Shown here: positions 23,216 through 37,130 of the stretch, piece by piece
Position numbering within the stretch: position 1 is the stretch's first letter
How the letters are laid out: each line of letters opens with the position of its first letter
Source of the DNA: Platycnemis pennipes
Lineage: Eukaryota > Arthropoda > Insecta > Odonata > Platycnemididae
DNA: 64,000 nt
NCBI GenBank assembly: GCA_933228895.1
Contig: OW121846.1
Location: 108,579,054-108,643,053 of the forward strand
Direction of reading: 5' to 3'
Program-made: the position numbers and the translations under genes
The notes under the pieces: model-generated
The model's database searches: none
What the model saw: only the letters and a program-made list of their open reading frames with translations
Told to the model about the DNA's origin: nothing

Positions 23216-26200
23216 AATGTGCCATTGCAACTGAGGTTTATCCTAATAAACGACCGATGGAGTTGAGTGAGACCGGTAGTCTATAGATGCATATCGATAA
23301 GACGGCAGACCTCGCCAAAATCGAAAGAAGAATGAGCCACGATTCCTCTCTCAATTTGAGTACCTAAATCCGATCTTCAATCTGCGCATGATATCTTGGA
23401 AATTTAATATAATTCGAAGGTTATATTGGATAATAATATATCTGAAAGAAATAGTTCCTACTTCCTACCTCTATATATCAATGCTTTGTAATTATCGAAT
23501 CGTTGCTTTTCGACTTCAACTGTGAAGCTAGAAGATTCTTGATTTTCCACTGTTGTAATCGCGGAAACAAATGTGCTTCAGAGAAAACATTCACTTTTTG
23601 TCTAAGATATCTACAGTAGTTGTGTCACCGTTTTGACTTAATGGTATCAGTCATTTTGCCTGTGCTAAATTTTCACTGGATAATGAATGAAATTTTGATT
23701 GTCATGGATCTCCATTGATTCTCATGGGTCCAATGATTTGGAATGTTCATCATACCTAATTCGTTTTCGTTTGACAGCATTGACCCTAATGCATTTTCAT
23801 AGCCCAGTTTACATTTGTCACTTATATGCCAAATTATGGACATATTTTTTCTTGTTGTAGTTTATCTGCTCCAGTCATTAGGTATAAATTATATATTCAT
23901 TGTCATCATGTAACCCATCATCATGATTAAGGTGATGTCTCTCAAGCGCTCCCTAAGTATGAAAGTTTTATAGTGCGGAATTGATTCAATATTTCGATAT
24001 TGTTTTTTAAATATCTCTGCATTGGACGACTAATGTAATGCATTTGTGCATTGGCCTCCGTCATATCTGTCCTTCAAGCATTTCTTGTGCAATTCCATTC
24101 CATTCTTGATCCATGAAGACAAAATCCGTTATAACATTGGATCGTCGAATTTTCTTCCTTTTACTACTCTGCTATTCCCATCGTCAAATTTTCGCATATT
24201 TTTATGACTATAGTTACGTTTTGTGTGTTTTGACGAGCATTCGTACTTATATACTATTTTTTTGCTGAATTCGGATTTTTTCATTGGAAAAGTAACTCAT
24301 TTTCTGTCATTCTCCTAATTATACCCTTGTTTTCCTTTTCGCTAGTGATCCTGCATCCGTGGCATTTGGCATGGGATTCCCTAGAAACACGAAGCCTCGG
24401 CGATAGGAGCGACTAATTGCGAAAATATCAATCGTGTGCATTCACTCCTATAAAATCGAAGAAATTATCCTAGCCCCATTCTATATCAATATATCAGACG
24501 ATAGTGACTAAATAAAAATGTATATATCCGAACAGTTGGATTCAAAGTCTAGTTTTTCCTTCATTCTACTAATGACGTTGGAAAGGAAGTATTGGCATGA
24601 TATGACATGGTGCCTTTATCTAGGTATCTTCCTCCACTCATTAAGTGTTCGTGACTTCTCAATACTACATGCCACCCCAGCAGCGGTCTTCAAGGGTTTA
24701 GTAGGCGTAGGTAATTCATATAAAACGTAAAAATTTTCAGTATTAGTTCCTTATTACGTTTCAATTACTTTCTCTGCTTCATAATTTTACTTCCGATTTC
24801 AATATTTATCCAAACCTAAACATTTTCTTAGTGCTCAAACTTGCTTCTCTTTGAAGTCCCGCAATGGTCTCCCTTTATATTGTCCGTCTGCGACAAAGAA
24901 TATTCTCAATTTTGTCAATCGTCAAGGATTCGTGCTGATGTGGTCACCAACACTTTTTCCTATACCGTTACATTCTTTGAATCACTGTTCAAAATTGTGA
25001 TTAACACCATGTATTTTTATCAAATTTTGGTACCACTGGAATACATTTCACCTTTGTTTTAAGTATTACAAAACGTTTATTTACAAATTTATTTTATTTA
25101 TAAAACGTTTGCATTAGATAATATATTTCTCTCCTAGGATATTATGCGTTTTTGTTGTTATAATTCTAGTATTTAGTTACATAAGCTGTTATCACGTATA
25201 TACATGTACTCAAACATTTTATGGTATTTTTCCTATTTTTTTCCTGTCTGTCAAGTTGAAGGCTTCAAGCAAAAAGATCCTTCTATTAGGTCCCATGTTC
25301 TTCCTATACCTAAATAGATGAATGTCTTCATCAAGAAGCTACTCTTATGTTTATGCAGCTTACAGTGTGTAATATTTATTCATGTCTATTATGCATTCCC
25401 ATCAATCTGAGTCAATCATTTTAAAATGTTCCTTCTCTTATCTCGTTGGCTAAACCTTGTTAGTTCTGAAAGATGTGTCGTTTCTAAGGGTAATCAAACA
25501 TGATCAACCTTATATCAGCAGCTGTCAATGGACATTGCGTGTCCTTTCTATGGCAGGAACGGGGGATCCATCGGATATACTCTAAAATATTTTGCAGAAC
25601 TTAAACTGTATTTTTGTTTTCCAAAGTGTCATATTTTCATGATTAACTATTTATTGAATTATGTTTCAGCCAATATTAACTGTCATTCAGTATTAACTGT
25701 CAATCGAGTGCTTGAGATAGTATTTTGGCCATATGTTCTTCTTTGGCCTTCTGTTCAAGATTTTCAATAAATTGAATCATCAAGCATTTGAGATTCTAAT
25801 TCCATAACTCAATTTCCTCATAAAATTATCAGCATCAACGAGTCCTTGGAAAATGTTTATAGCATGCTCTTCTCTTTCGTTATTTTAGGGTTATAATGAG
25901 TAGAATCATTTTGGGCACATTCGGATCACGAGATCCGCTCTTGAGACTGTGATCTGAGTAAAAATCAGTTCCTCTCCTTCTCCGCTCTATTCTTCATTTG
26001 TCATTGAATCCACTCCGGTGAATTCCGATGTTTTTTTTCATATTTTCATAAGAAAAGATATTACAAGTACCTCTGGTCCTAATAATAAAAAGCGTAGTCA
26101 GATTCTTAAGAATAGTTTCTTCCTGGAAATCCAGTGTTTAGGTTTATTATCCATTGAACTCGTTCAACTTCCATTTCTTACGGATATTTTAACGAGGATG

Positions 26201-26935
26201 ATTGCTGTAAGGACCTCAAGTGCTCATCTAGTCGCGAGACTTCGCCGTTCAGAATTGCCCTTCGGAAATTATCCATCTTTTTCAGTCGTTTCTTATCTCC
26301 ATTACTTTTTGATGCTTATAGCTAACATTTCCTTGAGAGCTAATATTTAGGAATACGTCAATGAAACCGTTTATTTTTAAGTCATTGTATTGAATGTCAT
26401 ATCTCATATGCTCCTAAAAATTTTAATGCCAATTGAATTTTTCAGGACTACGTCAAAGTTCCCGAATAAGTGCCTTATCTTGAGTAAAAGATATTTTTCC
26501 GATGAAAGATGGAGTTTGAAATGATTGATTTTAATATTGTAGCAACTCGAGTTTCAATCACATATCTGGGTAAATAATGTTAATATCATTGAATGAAGAA
26601 CTATCAGGCGCGAAATGGAAAATATTAACATTAATGTTGCCCATTTCCTATCTTATAATTCTTAAATAATAGAGCCCTGGAAAAAAACAAAACTGATTAA
26701 TCCCCTCCCCAGTCTAATCAGTGGCTCCTGTGTACGAAAAGAGTATCCAGAATGGGCCGAGAGACGCGTCAGTACAAACTTCACTTCGGCTTCCCGCCTT
26801 CTGTTCCCATGCATCCAAACTTGTTGAATCGGCAAGAGGTTGCACGTGTATTTTCCAACGGCCAGAGAGGCGTACTATCGATCATTCCTTCGAGAAGAAT
26901 TGATTTTTTTGGCGTAAAAATAATAATTGGCACCA
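23216..26935. other. Long AT-rich non-coding interval
   Basis: About 3.7 kb of AT-rich DNA with no GC island. Plus-strand frames at 24841-25062, 25528-25770 and 26018-26350 (110 codons) are hydrophobic and aromatic-rich, as expected of translated T-rich DNA. None is recognised. Confidence 0.5.
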
Positions 26936-27690
26936 AGTGACACGGGAGAAGAAAGGGGCGCTTCCCGAAATCGCGTTCTCAGTAGGCTGTAAAGGCGACT
27001 CGACTCAAAAGCTTACCCAACGAGATGCGAAGCCAATAGTAAGATTTTCTTGCACCACCGGGATGCCTCCCTCCGCCCCACTCCACCGCTTCCCACCCCC
27101 TCCTTTTGTTTGCGCGTCTTATCTGCCAGACGCAACGTCTTTGAGAGTCTTTCTACGCCGATTGCTCACCCCCTCGCCTTCTCCTCGTGAGCCTTCGCCC
27201 GCAACGTCTGCCTCTCACCAAACCACCGCCCCCCGGCGCAAGCCCCCGCACAAAGAGAGCGCCCAAGATAACAACAACTCGATATCGGGGGGAGGTGGGG
27301 GAGCATTGCCCCACCCCGCCCAGGTTCCTTCGCAGGTGCAAAGGAGCGCTTGGTGGTAGCGTTCGCCGCGAGCACTGCCGGTGAGGTCGGGAGGGGAGGA
27401 GTTAGCGTGGGGGGGCGGTTCAGTGGAGTCCCCCACGAATGGGTGGAGCGTCGTGGCGATCCCGAGGGCGTGGAGGTGTTGGTGGCGTACAAGACGGCGG
27501 CGGCATTCCTCGCGAGGAAAAGTACCCGAGGAATGTGCTAATGAGAGGGCGCCTTCGTTACCCGTCGGCCGCTTCGCTATTGAATTCCTCGGCTAGCAGC
27601 ACCCTCCGCACTCCCGGTGCGAATAAGTAGCGAAGTGAAGGCCTGTTCTTTCGTGGGGGTGCCGTGGGTGGCAGCCGATCTGGGTCCCAA
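26936..27690. other. GC-rich island 9 with strand-skew switch
   Basis: The plus strand is C-rich to about 27285, then G-rich to about 27500. The switch lies at a short inverted repeat GTGGGGG/GCCCCAC (about 27295-27315). Up to seven overlapping frames reflect composition. No domain is recognised. Confidence 0.5.
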
Positions 27691-28880
27691 CTGTTGTGTA
27701 ACCATTTGTGATCTAGGAAGTCACAAGCCCTTGACCACTCTTTCTCGCAATGTGACGGCGAAAGTGCGAAAGTAAAAACCCTTTATGTGTTTTATGATTT
27801 GTAGGATGTTTTATTTAATTTTCTAGAGTTTGGACACGTTGTGGTTTTCAGTTTTGGGCGGTTCATTTCACTCCATTGTAATGCATTATTTAAAAGAATG
27901 AAAAATATTTCAGTGCACAACCGGAGAAAAAAGAAAAAGGTCATAGGTAATGAGTGACAGCGAAGGAGAGAGTTAGTTATCCAGAGAAGGTGGGGAAGTA
28001 TTTGCATTCAAAAAGCATGAATGAGCGATGGTGCCGAGCTGGAGAAGAATAAGTTAGAGTTAGTGTAAAAGTAAGAGCCAATATCGGTTCAATATTGTGT
28101 TCATAGTTCTCTTCCAAAGCGTAACTAATATGACAGACTGTCCTTAATAATCAATTATGAAAATGCATTCTCTAATATAATTCTTGGCGTCCGTATCACA
28201 AGACGTAAACCCCGTGATATTTCATTGATGGAGAAGGCATATGGTACCCACGGGTGGGGATGACCGTGGTGGCGCTTCACTGTGGCTTTCAAAGGTGCTT
28301 GGGTATTTCTCATGAAATTTTCTGTTTCAAGGAATATTTTCCAAATTATCCTGAGATATAACCGAGTTTTCAAATCACCTTATAATTACTCGAATCCCCG
28401 AAATTTTTCCACCCTGGAATGCGATATATGGAGTCAAAACTTTTCCATGTGTATGCAATTACGAGCCCACCTTACTGAAGGGTCGCTGGCGCAGGACTCC
28501 TGTGTTTGTTTTTAAGGAAAATCTTCTTTGAAGAGAGCAAGAGGAATTGCCTACGCTCCATAAACTATGTTGTTTCGGAGCTAATAACACAGTCAGCATA
28601 GCGTGGAATAAGGAATTTGAAAGAGTTGCTAATTTTAAAAGCAATAAACTACAACCCAAGAGTTGTCAAGGGTATATTGGACACTATTGGAAAGTCTATT
28701 TATTTGTCCCTTAAGAAGCAATCAGCTTGGTGCGAAATCATTCACCCGCCTGTCCGCGGATATCATGTTTCAAATCAATGTACATTCCATAATATCGTGG
28801 ATCAGGACAATGCCATTATATTAGTAGTTATCGCACGTCTCGCAGAGGAAGGAGCAATAATTTTTACTGGCTTTTGGAGT
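27691..28880. other. AT-rich non-coding DNA
   Basis: No supported gene. The plus frame 28617-29060 (147 codons) begins here and enters the next island, where it becomes Pro-rich by composition. Confidence 0.45.
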
Positions 28881-29270
28881 GACCCTGCGGGCTTCGTCCC
28901 AGTGTCCTCTGCTGTCTCCTCGGCCGCCATACCTCCCCCAGGCCATCACCACACGCTCCCTCCATGTCCCCAAGTGCCCCCAAAGGACCCCCCTCCCCAT
29001 CACCAACCCCCAACCCTGGCGCTTCTTCCACTTCTGCCTCGCCATCGGCGCTTCAAGTGACATGTGTTGTTGGGAGCGAAAGGAGTTTTCTCCCTCGGCC
29101 GCGATTCCCGGTCTCCACACGCCCAAGTGACCGGTCTTTTCACGCCACCGCCCACCCGCGCTCTACTCCACCTCCCTTGCCGACGCCTGTCTTGAGAAAG
29201 TCAGGCGGAATGGTATACAGAAACGTGTCGAAAACTCTCTTCCCACTCCCCCACCCTCCTCTCAAGAGTA
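28881..29270. other. GC-rich island 10
   Basis: This is a short C-rich-on-plus island. Both strands stay open through it. No recognisable product. Confidence 0.45.
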
Positions 29271-29870
29271 GAACAGATATACAGAACTTGAAATGGACGA
29301 ACGTTCAAACGCACGTAATATCGCGTCATTTTTTAAAAGCCACTGTCGTTAAAATCAGGTGACAGTTAAGCTTCTTAGTCATTGCATCATCCCAACTTGA
29401 CGAAGGACCCCAGATTTTATTTGTGCATTGAATGCAAGTTAATTTGTCAGATTTTGAGTTAGCGTTGGAAAGCATTTAAGTTTTGTAATTTACAGCCACC
29501 TTCTCATCATGGTGATATCTCAAATATTTGATCATCCTTTGGTGATTCAATTACGCTAATATCCAAAGCTATGCCGCATCAAATACTAGCGACAGACGAA
29601 CTTAAACATAAACTTGTTATTAGTTGGCAAATAAGTTGTGACATTTAATTATGGAGTTTTATTATTAATTAATTATTATTAAGTTTTATTAAGAATAATT
29701 AAGCTCTACTGAGATAAACTGTGCACACGTACTTTCCTGGCGTTTCTCAAGGTAAAATTTACAGCAAATAAAAGAGATATAAAAGAGATGTCAAACGGGC
29801 ATCTGTTATCGAAAATGGCTCTTTTTTTGGGAATATCATTCGTCGCGTTGAGAAGATGTGTTTCCGTATG
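29271..29870. other. AT-rich DNA with ATTA-rich tract
   Basis: A low-complexity ATTA/TTAATT tract occupies about 29640-29705. Nothing else is seen. Confidence 0.5.
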
Positions 29871-30600
29871 GCTCGTCCCTCTTCCTGCCTTCCATACGTC
29901 CGCCATCCTTCTCCTGTCCACCACCTCCAAGAGGTTGAGCCACTTTGCGAACCCTGTTTACTAGCTGCAGTCCCTTCAGCATTCTGAGGCGTGTCACCTC
30001 CGCGCGATGGGGCAAACATTACTCGAGTGGACCGCTAGTCTGCCGCTTTCCCTGTCACATTCCCTCGCACCCTCTACCCGGACCCGATGCCACCTTGGCC
30101 CCATCCGATATGTATTTTCCCCGGGAGCATAAGGGCCGGCTGTGGCCCAAGAGCTTCAATTCAGTATGAGGGGAATTCCCTCCTTCTCCATTAGTTATAT
30201 TCCCTAGACGACCGTATTTGGTCATCTGCCCCGGATGTAAGGCAGAAAGTGGCGAAATCCCGAGACTCTTCCGCGTCTCGGAAATCTCTTCAAAAAGAAT
30301 CTATACCGCCGTGACTGGAGGTTTTTGCCGTGGGGCCTTTTCTCCGTGTCCACATGCAGTGTTTGCTCCGAGGTACGCAGAAGGAAACGGTCCGGCGAAT
30401 TTGGACCCTCTCGAAAGGGGACTTATTTTTTGGGGCAGAGGAACAATCTTTCCCTTACGAAAGTTACCCATTACTCTCCAAGACCATTTCATCGCATTAT
30501 TGGGTGCCTCGTTCGTAACTTCAGTGACTGCCTCCGGAATAAATCATGCACATGTTGTCTTGAAGCTTTCCCAAGTGCATATGGCCTGTACCACTAGGTC
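29871..30600. other. GC-moderate island 11
   Basis: GC content is higher than in the flanks. It includes a 7-bp stem CCGAGAC/GTCTCGG at 30260-30281. A 142-codon plus frame (30218-30646) is unrecognised. Confidence 0.4.
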
Positions 30601-32345
30601 TCTTACATATTCTAAATTATTTTCACTGTCATTAACTCTACACTGATGAATTTCTATCGTATTCCCCTATATCTGCCGTTGTGTCATCGTATTAATATCG
30701 CGTAAGGTCCGTGAAACGATTGCCTATTTGATATTAACGATTAATAGTTATAAAAATAGATATTATCGCAGTGCGATACTTTTTTGTCTCTAAATCGGCT
30801 GAAAATGTGTTTACATTTGAACTGAAAAACACTGATGTTTCCCTTGGGGCCTGACAGAAACAGATATTAAAGATTTCTTGAATATAGAGGATTTCAATTA
30901 ATTTCGTTTCTTTTGATGTCTCCTCCCTACCGATCCACTTCTCCATGGCAAGTCGACGACGTCCCTCCACTCACTGTTTCTCTACTGTGGAGAGTTCTTT
31001 AATCTCTGTAATTGAGTTGAAGATCATATCGCTTTGATAAAAGACATTTTTCATACCTATGGTTGTACTTTGAAATGAAATCTTTTCTTTCGAGTTGCGA
31101 AGGAATTGATAATTTGGTAAAGGCTAATCGGTGTTATTATTTCCTGATAATTTTTGACAATACTTTTAGCAATGTGGTTATATTTCAATCTCCTGAAATA
31201 GCGGGTTATGTTATGGAACCCGGTATATGTTTAGCACATCATGTCATAGTTTTTAATACCTAAATCTGCTTTATATGCATTACGACTTCTCTCTAATTTT
31301 TCAAAAACGCGATATTTTGCATAACTCGCTTGTGTTTTTTTGCCTTTTGAACAATAACTATTTAGTATTGCGTAGCTATAATGTTATTAGCTACTGATAC
31401 AATCCCAGTTTATGCCAAGGATAGTAGCATTTTCTCGGATAGATTTTATTTCATTTGTCGCCAAAACGGGGATAATCATACATTTAAATGCCGTTGACTT
31501 CCATTTATTCTGAAGCTCCTTGTTTGAAGGTGCCTGAAACAGCCAGTCAAAATGTGATAGTGAGTGATTAACCATTTTACTATCTAGAGGAGTAAATATT
31601 TGTAAGATGCATGGTTCGCATTGCGGTTTTGCTAGGAAGGCAAAGGCTTCCCTCCTCAATCTTTTTTTACTAATATAAAAGTTCAATTTAATGGAACTAA
31701 TTGTGAAGATTCTGGCGATATGGAGTGGAAGCAAAACATGATACCAAAGAAAGAAAACACGAGACAAATCCGCAAAAATAAAATCCACAATATTGTTAAC
31801 AGAAATTTTAATAGAACTAATGCATTCTTGGTTATTATTAATGGTTCTAAGTAACTAATTAGGTATTTCTTTCAGCATTTGGATAAAACTTTTTTAATAA
31901 GAGTTAAATTCTCCATCTTTAGGTCAACGGATATAAATGTCATTAAATATGTGAAAAAGTTATAAAACTTGGCTATTTTTTCAACTTCAAACTTCAGCTA
32001 TCAAACTTCATTCACATTAATATTATATTTTAACCTTTATCTTGACTGGGATTCAATATGCGTCAACAGACGAAGAGTTCAGGTGGTGACTAGAAAAATA
32101 ATTACATATCTAAAATTTCTGCGAGAAAGATGGCGTCCACCAGTGTAACTAATTTCAATGAAGCAAGAGATCATTAATTTTACAAGTGGGGAAATGAAGA
32201 AAAGTATGCATAACTAATTATGATAGGCGTAAATTGCATCAATGTTGTGTACCAGATTGAATGTTTGTTTTCTTCGACGTTATTTTAAATCGTGAGGTAG
32301 CAGGATACCAGAATAAGTTATATGCTTTCTTGTATACTATTTTGT
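30601..32345. other. AT-rich non-coding DNA
   Basis: The minus-strand frame 31387-31788 is 133 codons, long for AT-rich DNA, but it has no motif I recognise and no flanking splice or promoter signal I trust. No other features. Confidence 0.45.
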
Positions 32346-32770
32346 CTCAGCGAAATCTTCATGGTAGTAGAAAATCGATATATAAGTGGAAAATCGGTAA
32401 GATAATAACTGAACATTTGAAGTTGATTACCGTAGATGTGTTTTAAAGTTCGGGGATTGAATTGCACAATGAAAGAGATAGAAGAGAGCCTCAGCGAAAT
32501 CTTCATGGTAATAGAAAATCGATATATAAGTGGAAAATCAATAAGATGATAACTGAAGATTTGAAGTTGATCAAGGTAGATGTGTATTAAAGTTCGCCGA
32601 TTGGATTGTACAATGAAATAGATAGAAGAGAGCCTCAGCGAAATCTTCATGGTAATAGAAAATCGATATATAAGTGGAAAATCAATAAGATGATAACTGA
32701 AGATTTGAAGTTGATCAAGGTAGATGTGTATTAAAGTTCGGAGATTGGATTGTACAATGAAAGAGATAGC
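32346..32770. repeat. 144-bp tandem repeat, about three copies
   Basis: Units start at 32346, 32490 and 32634, giving an exact 144-bp period with the third copy nearly complete. By my count copies 2 and 3 differ at about 3 positions, while copy 1 differs from copy 2 at about 14, so the copy 2/3 duplication is the younger. Because 144 is divisible by three, a 208-codon minus-strand frame (32318-32944) runs through with a 48-residue internal repeat. About 11 of the 14 differences between copies 1 and 2 change the amino acid, so selection on a protein is not indicated. Confidence 0.9.
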
Positions 32771-33960
32771 AATTGTGTTGTCACAAAAGTGCCACGAATC
32801 ACAGCTTCCGTGGCGACATATAGCCATGGGTGACGGCTGTCCAGGGCCAGGACGCCTGGCTGCACCCACGGCACTCGCCGCTACCGCCACTGGCACCTCG
32901 TTTCGCCGAATTTCCACGGCGGTCCCCAGGCGCCAATGGTTCATTCCAATTTCGCCCGACCCCCCTTAACCGGGAGCCGCCCACTTCAAACACCCTATCT
33001 CGAAAAAGTGGCCTTCCGCCGCCCCTTTTTTCCCATTCGGGTGTTCGATATCTTTCTTCCGCTACTCCACTTGACAGACACAACAATTGCCTTTTGGGAC
33101 TTGTGAGAGTTAAATCCCAGTGCTGATCCTTTCCCTTCCGGCGCGACCTCCTCCCCTGCCCTTCCGAGATTCACTTCAAAATCCCTTCCCACCGCCGCCC
33201 GGCTCACAACCCCGAGCCCAGTGCCCCGAAAATCCCTCTCTCCCCCCCATACAGAGGGATTCTCAATCCTTCAGCCGGAGGTTTTATTTTATTTCTCCAA
33301 GGGTTGATGCGTGCTCGGGGGTGTCGTGCGCGAGAGGGCCTCCTCCTCCCCCCACTGACCTCCTCCTCTTCGACACGGCAGCCGCAGAGGTTCCTCTCCT
33401 GCACCCTCCACTCCGGCCTTATAGGCGCTCTCGCCTATCCAAAAAATCTTAGCCAGCAAGTCTGGGGAGCCGTAATTGTCGTGTTCGTTTCCCGAGATTG
33501 GCCTAATTGTGCGGGCGCCCGGCTGTCAAGCGGTCCCCGCCCGCCCCCATGAAATCTTGCCGACTGCTACGGCCTCTCCACGCCACCTCGGTTCACGACT
33601 GTCTTATGTTCTTTTCCACCTTGCGACTCCTTGGAACTCGTGGGGGGTGGCTTGGGTGTCCGCGTCACCCTCACAATCCCCCATCTCACGCCTAACCCCG
33701 CCGGTGATCTCAATTTTTGCCAATGCCATTCACTTGACAAGGGTTCCTGCCCCCACTTATTCCTCTTCTCTAACGAGGGGGACGGGAGATTGCCGCTCCG
33801 GGAAAGTCGAGGGCCGTCGAAGCAGCCGCCGTTTTGGAGCGAGGGGGTTTAGAGGGAGTCATCCGAGAGCCATGCTTGAGGGCCGCCGCCGAGTTGGAGA
33901 AGGAAAATTCGAACCGCAGAAACGGCTTTGGTCTCCCGCTGCACCTCATGGTGGTTTCAC
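32771..33960. other. GC-rich island 12
   Basis: A large CpG-rich block, mainly C-rich on plus, with many overlapping frames. CCTAATTG (33502-33509), the complement of CAATTAGG, and CGTAATTGTCG near 33471 are homeodomain-type cores. No domain-bearing frame. Confidence 0.5.
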
Positions 33961-35940
33961 GAGTCAACGACGGGAGTGCCGAGTTCGCCCGCAAAAAGTC
34001 TCATTTGATTCGCGTGTCAAAATGCCAGTATGCTGCACCTTGCTGGTATCTCTTTGTTCAGAGTGTTGAGGGGTTTGCAAGTTACCTTAGAAGGCCTTCG
34101 AAATTTGGAACAAACTTATGACTTCCACGAAAATATCGTAATGTTACACAATCAACTCTTTCATAGAGTGCAGTTTTAGCGACGGAATATCTCAATAATT
34201 CACGTGTTGATTATGACACCGAGTCGCTATCAAAGCAATGTATTACTTTATGTAGTTGCGGTAACACATGGCGTGAAAAATTCTAAGTCCCTTCATTTCA
34301 TTCATTGAGAAATGTTTGCACCAAGCTTGAGCCATTTAATTTCATCCATAGCGTCAGTCGCCAACCATGACCTTAAAGAGTAGAGGGAAGTAAAGATAAT
34401 AAAGCGTAGATATGCGCATAGTATTGAAGAGGTAGTAGTAATTAAATAATTAAGTAGTAGCCTCGCGAGTAGTAATTAAAATCCGCAATATATTAATAAA
34501 AGTATCCGGAGTTTTAGAGAATTCCACTGAGAAGGCCCGATCCGGCATGAATGCCAGACACTAAGGAGTTAAATTTTATTTTGCCCGCAATTCATTGTTG
34601 AAATGAAGGACTTCGCCAAGACAAAACGAGTGGTGAGTGCAGCCGAAACTAAGTGTGGAATTGGGGTGCAGGATCTGGAAGATAAAATATAAGGATGGAA
34701 ATAGGCAGTGATGGTTCGGGAATTACAATGTAATTTAAAACTATGAAAATTCAGAAATATCTCAGAATGTTTGTGCAAATTCACTATGGAACATTTACCC
34801 CCTTAAATTGATTCCAGCGCTTACAGGTGAAAAGATTCTCCCTGAATTAATTTAAAATATAATGGAATGTATTGAAATCACTAAACACTTTATGATGCAG
34901 AGAGATTTCCAGGAAAATATTTAGAACTCCGAAAATTTCACCCGCCATAAACTGTCATGAACATATATATTTTTTCTTACTCTTTCGTTTTGTTGGTAGC
35001 TTAAAGAGGGGGCTGATAAGGCATTTAGGATAAACACTGATGTAAATTTGCACAAGATATGACTGAGTATTTTCTAAGCCACTTGTAAATTATAAATGTT
35101 ATAACTGCCCTCCTCCCAGTGCCATGCACAGGCTGTTGATGCCCTTCCAAATATTGAGAGGTTTCCAGACGTGCCTTCGTTAATACTCGTGTTCGCAATT
35201 TTGAACTAAATCTGTAGACAAACACAGGTGTCGAAGTCCTCCAATCACTTTGCTGTGTTTATTCATCCTTTGTAAAAGTCTTCCTGGAATAAAAGGAAAG
35301 GAGGTCATGTTTTACAACATCACAATAAAGCTCAGAAGGACGTAAGTTTGTAAAAATGCCAATTTATTTTAAGTCGCACGTCACCAGGAACGCCACATTT
35401 CGCGGAATTGGATTGGATTACCGGTTTTTAATGTGCAAGTGTCGGGTATTTGATAAATTAATTTTAAATGGGAATATCTGATTCAATTTTTGGCAGTGTT
35501 GGAATAGGTTTAATTCATGCTTTGAGGTATTATCGAGAAGCCATCTTTTTCAGGAACTTATTAAGCTTTTATTAGGTAGAAAAGAAATATTCAAATTATT
35601 TATATCGCTATAATTTTACGTAAAATCCGAAATCCAATTTTTATGCTTTCATAAAATAATCAGGATTTCTCAAAGAAACACCTTCAGTGGTTTCTACGCT
35701 GCAAGAAGACTTAAAAATGAATATCTACTGACTTCATTGTGTAAATACCATCAAACTGTTGTAGAATATTTGAACGCATTGTGTTCAAATAACTCCACAA
35801 GGCCTGAGATGTTCCGTGTACCTCTCTTTTTAACTCATTTCCACCGGTTTAAAAACTATTCATGCTGGAGAATGAATTTCTCACGAAGGTTCTTGCGGGT
35901 CGCATTGAATTAGTTTTCATCTAGCCTTTCAGGGAAGTTA
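33961..35940. other. AT-rich non-coding DNA
   Basis: The AGTAGTAATTAAA phrase repeats around 34432-34482. Otherwise nothing is seen. Confidence 0.45.
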
Positions 35941-37130
35941 TCAACGAGGCAGAGCGGCAACTACATATCGCTGGAGAGTGGCGTTTATCGGAGCCAAGGC
36001 GAGCGAAAGACCACTTGATCCTACTTCCCTGCGCCGACGGCTCACGCGGTGAAGGGGGCAGGGAGCATGAGAGCACGCGACAAGGCCTCGCCTGATTTTC
36101 GCGTTGAAGAGGTATCGGACGGAGTCGGCAGCCAGCCGTCGGGACACTCCGGGAAGTAATCCAGAGACGAGGGTGGCCCTCGTTCCGCTCGGCCGGGACA
36201 AGAAGAAGTCGCGCACTTCCCACGCCAAGACATTTTACCTCTCCCTCAACTCCTCTCTCTCTCTTCTGTCTCTCGCTCTCTCTTCTTTCATTTCTCCACC
36301 CTTCTCCTTCAGTCTCCCATCCGGAAACGACCCCCACTTCGACCGGCATCGGTGGGCGCCCGGCTCTCCCGGGAGTATTTTTCGGTTTTCCGATGGCGCG
36401 GTCTCAAGCCGACGCCGGGGCCCTGCCGACGGCGAGACCCCGACCGCCCCTGGTCTCGCACCGCCACTTCTCCGCCACTCCTTGCTACGGGGACGAGGGT
36501 CCTCTCAAGGCTAAGGCACTCCCGCCGCCAACCCCCGTGTCCTGCGCCGACCCACTCCCTCGTGAGCAGCTAAAGGGTTGATTACACTCCTCCTCCCCAT
36601 TCTCGAAAGTGCGGCGCAATTTGGCGTGGAGACCACCGCACCGGACTGAACAACGGTCTCACGGAGGTGAAGTTGTTAGCAGGGCCGTCTCCGACTTTAA
36701 CTGGCCGCTGCTTCGCCCCAGCTCCCCCATAATGGGACATTCTCTCACACTCGTCTTATACATTGTGCGGTGGGCGGAGAGTGAGCGCCTTCAAGAGCCT
36801 CCACATTCCCAGACGACCTCTCCGCACCTCCTCCCACTAAGTCACCCCGGGGTCCCCTCAAGCCAACTCCCCCCTATATCTCTTGCCCTCTTTCCCACCT
36901 GAATCTCTGCCCCATTACACGGGAGAGCCCCGACTGTGCTCATGTGGGATGAAAAGAAACCACGTACCGAGTGTCTCCTGCGATGGCTGCCACGTCGAGT
37001 ACGTACCGAAGTAGACTGTTTCGCGATTACAGTTCCCATTGCCAGCCGTGATTGTGTTAAGAAGGCGCAGAGGTCGTCAAGTCGAGGGCATTCCGAGTGG
37101 ACACCGAAGGATAGCCCAAATGGCAAACGT
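35941..37130. other. GC-rich island 13
   Basis: A large CpG-rich island. A CT-rich simple tract lies at 36240-36300. Overlapping frames on both strands have no recognised domain. Confidence 0.5.

Noticed and set aside
31387..31788. 133-codon minus-strand frame as a gene
   Set aside because: No motif, promoter or splice support. Length is at the edge of what chance gives in 64 kb on six frames.
32318..32944. 208-codon minus-strand frame as a repeat protein
   Set aside because: It is produced by a 144-bp tandem repeat with a period divisible by three. Differences between units are almost all amino-acid-changing, so there is no sign of protein selection.
33476..34069. 197-codon plus-strand frame
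   Set aside because: It lies in GC-rich island 12 with many competing frames on both strands and no recognised domain.
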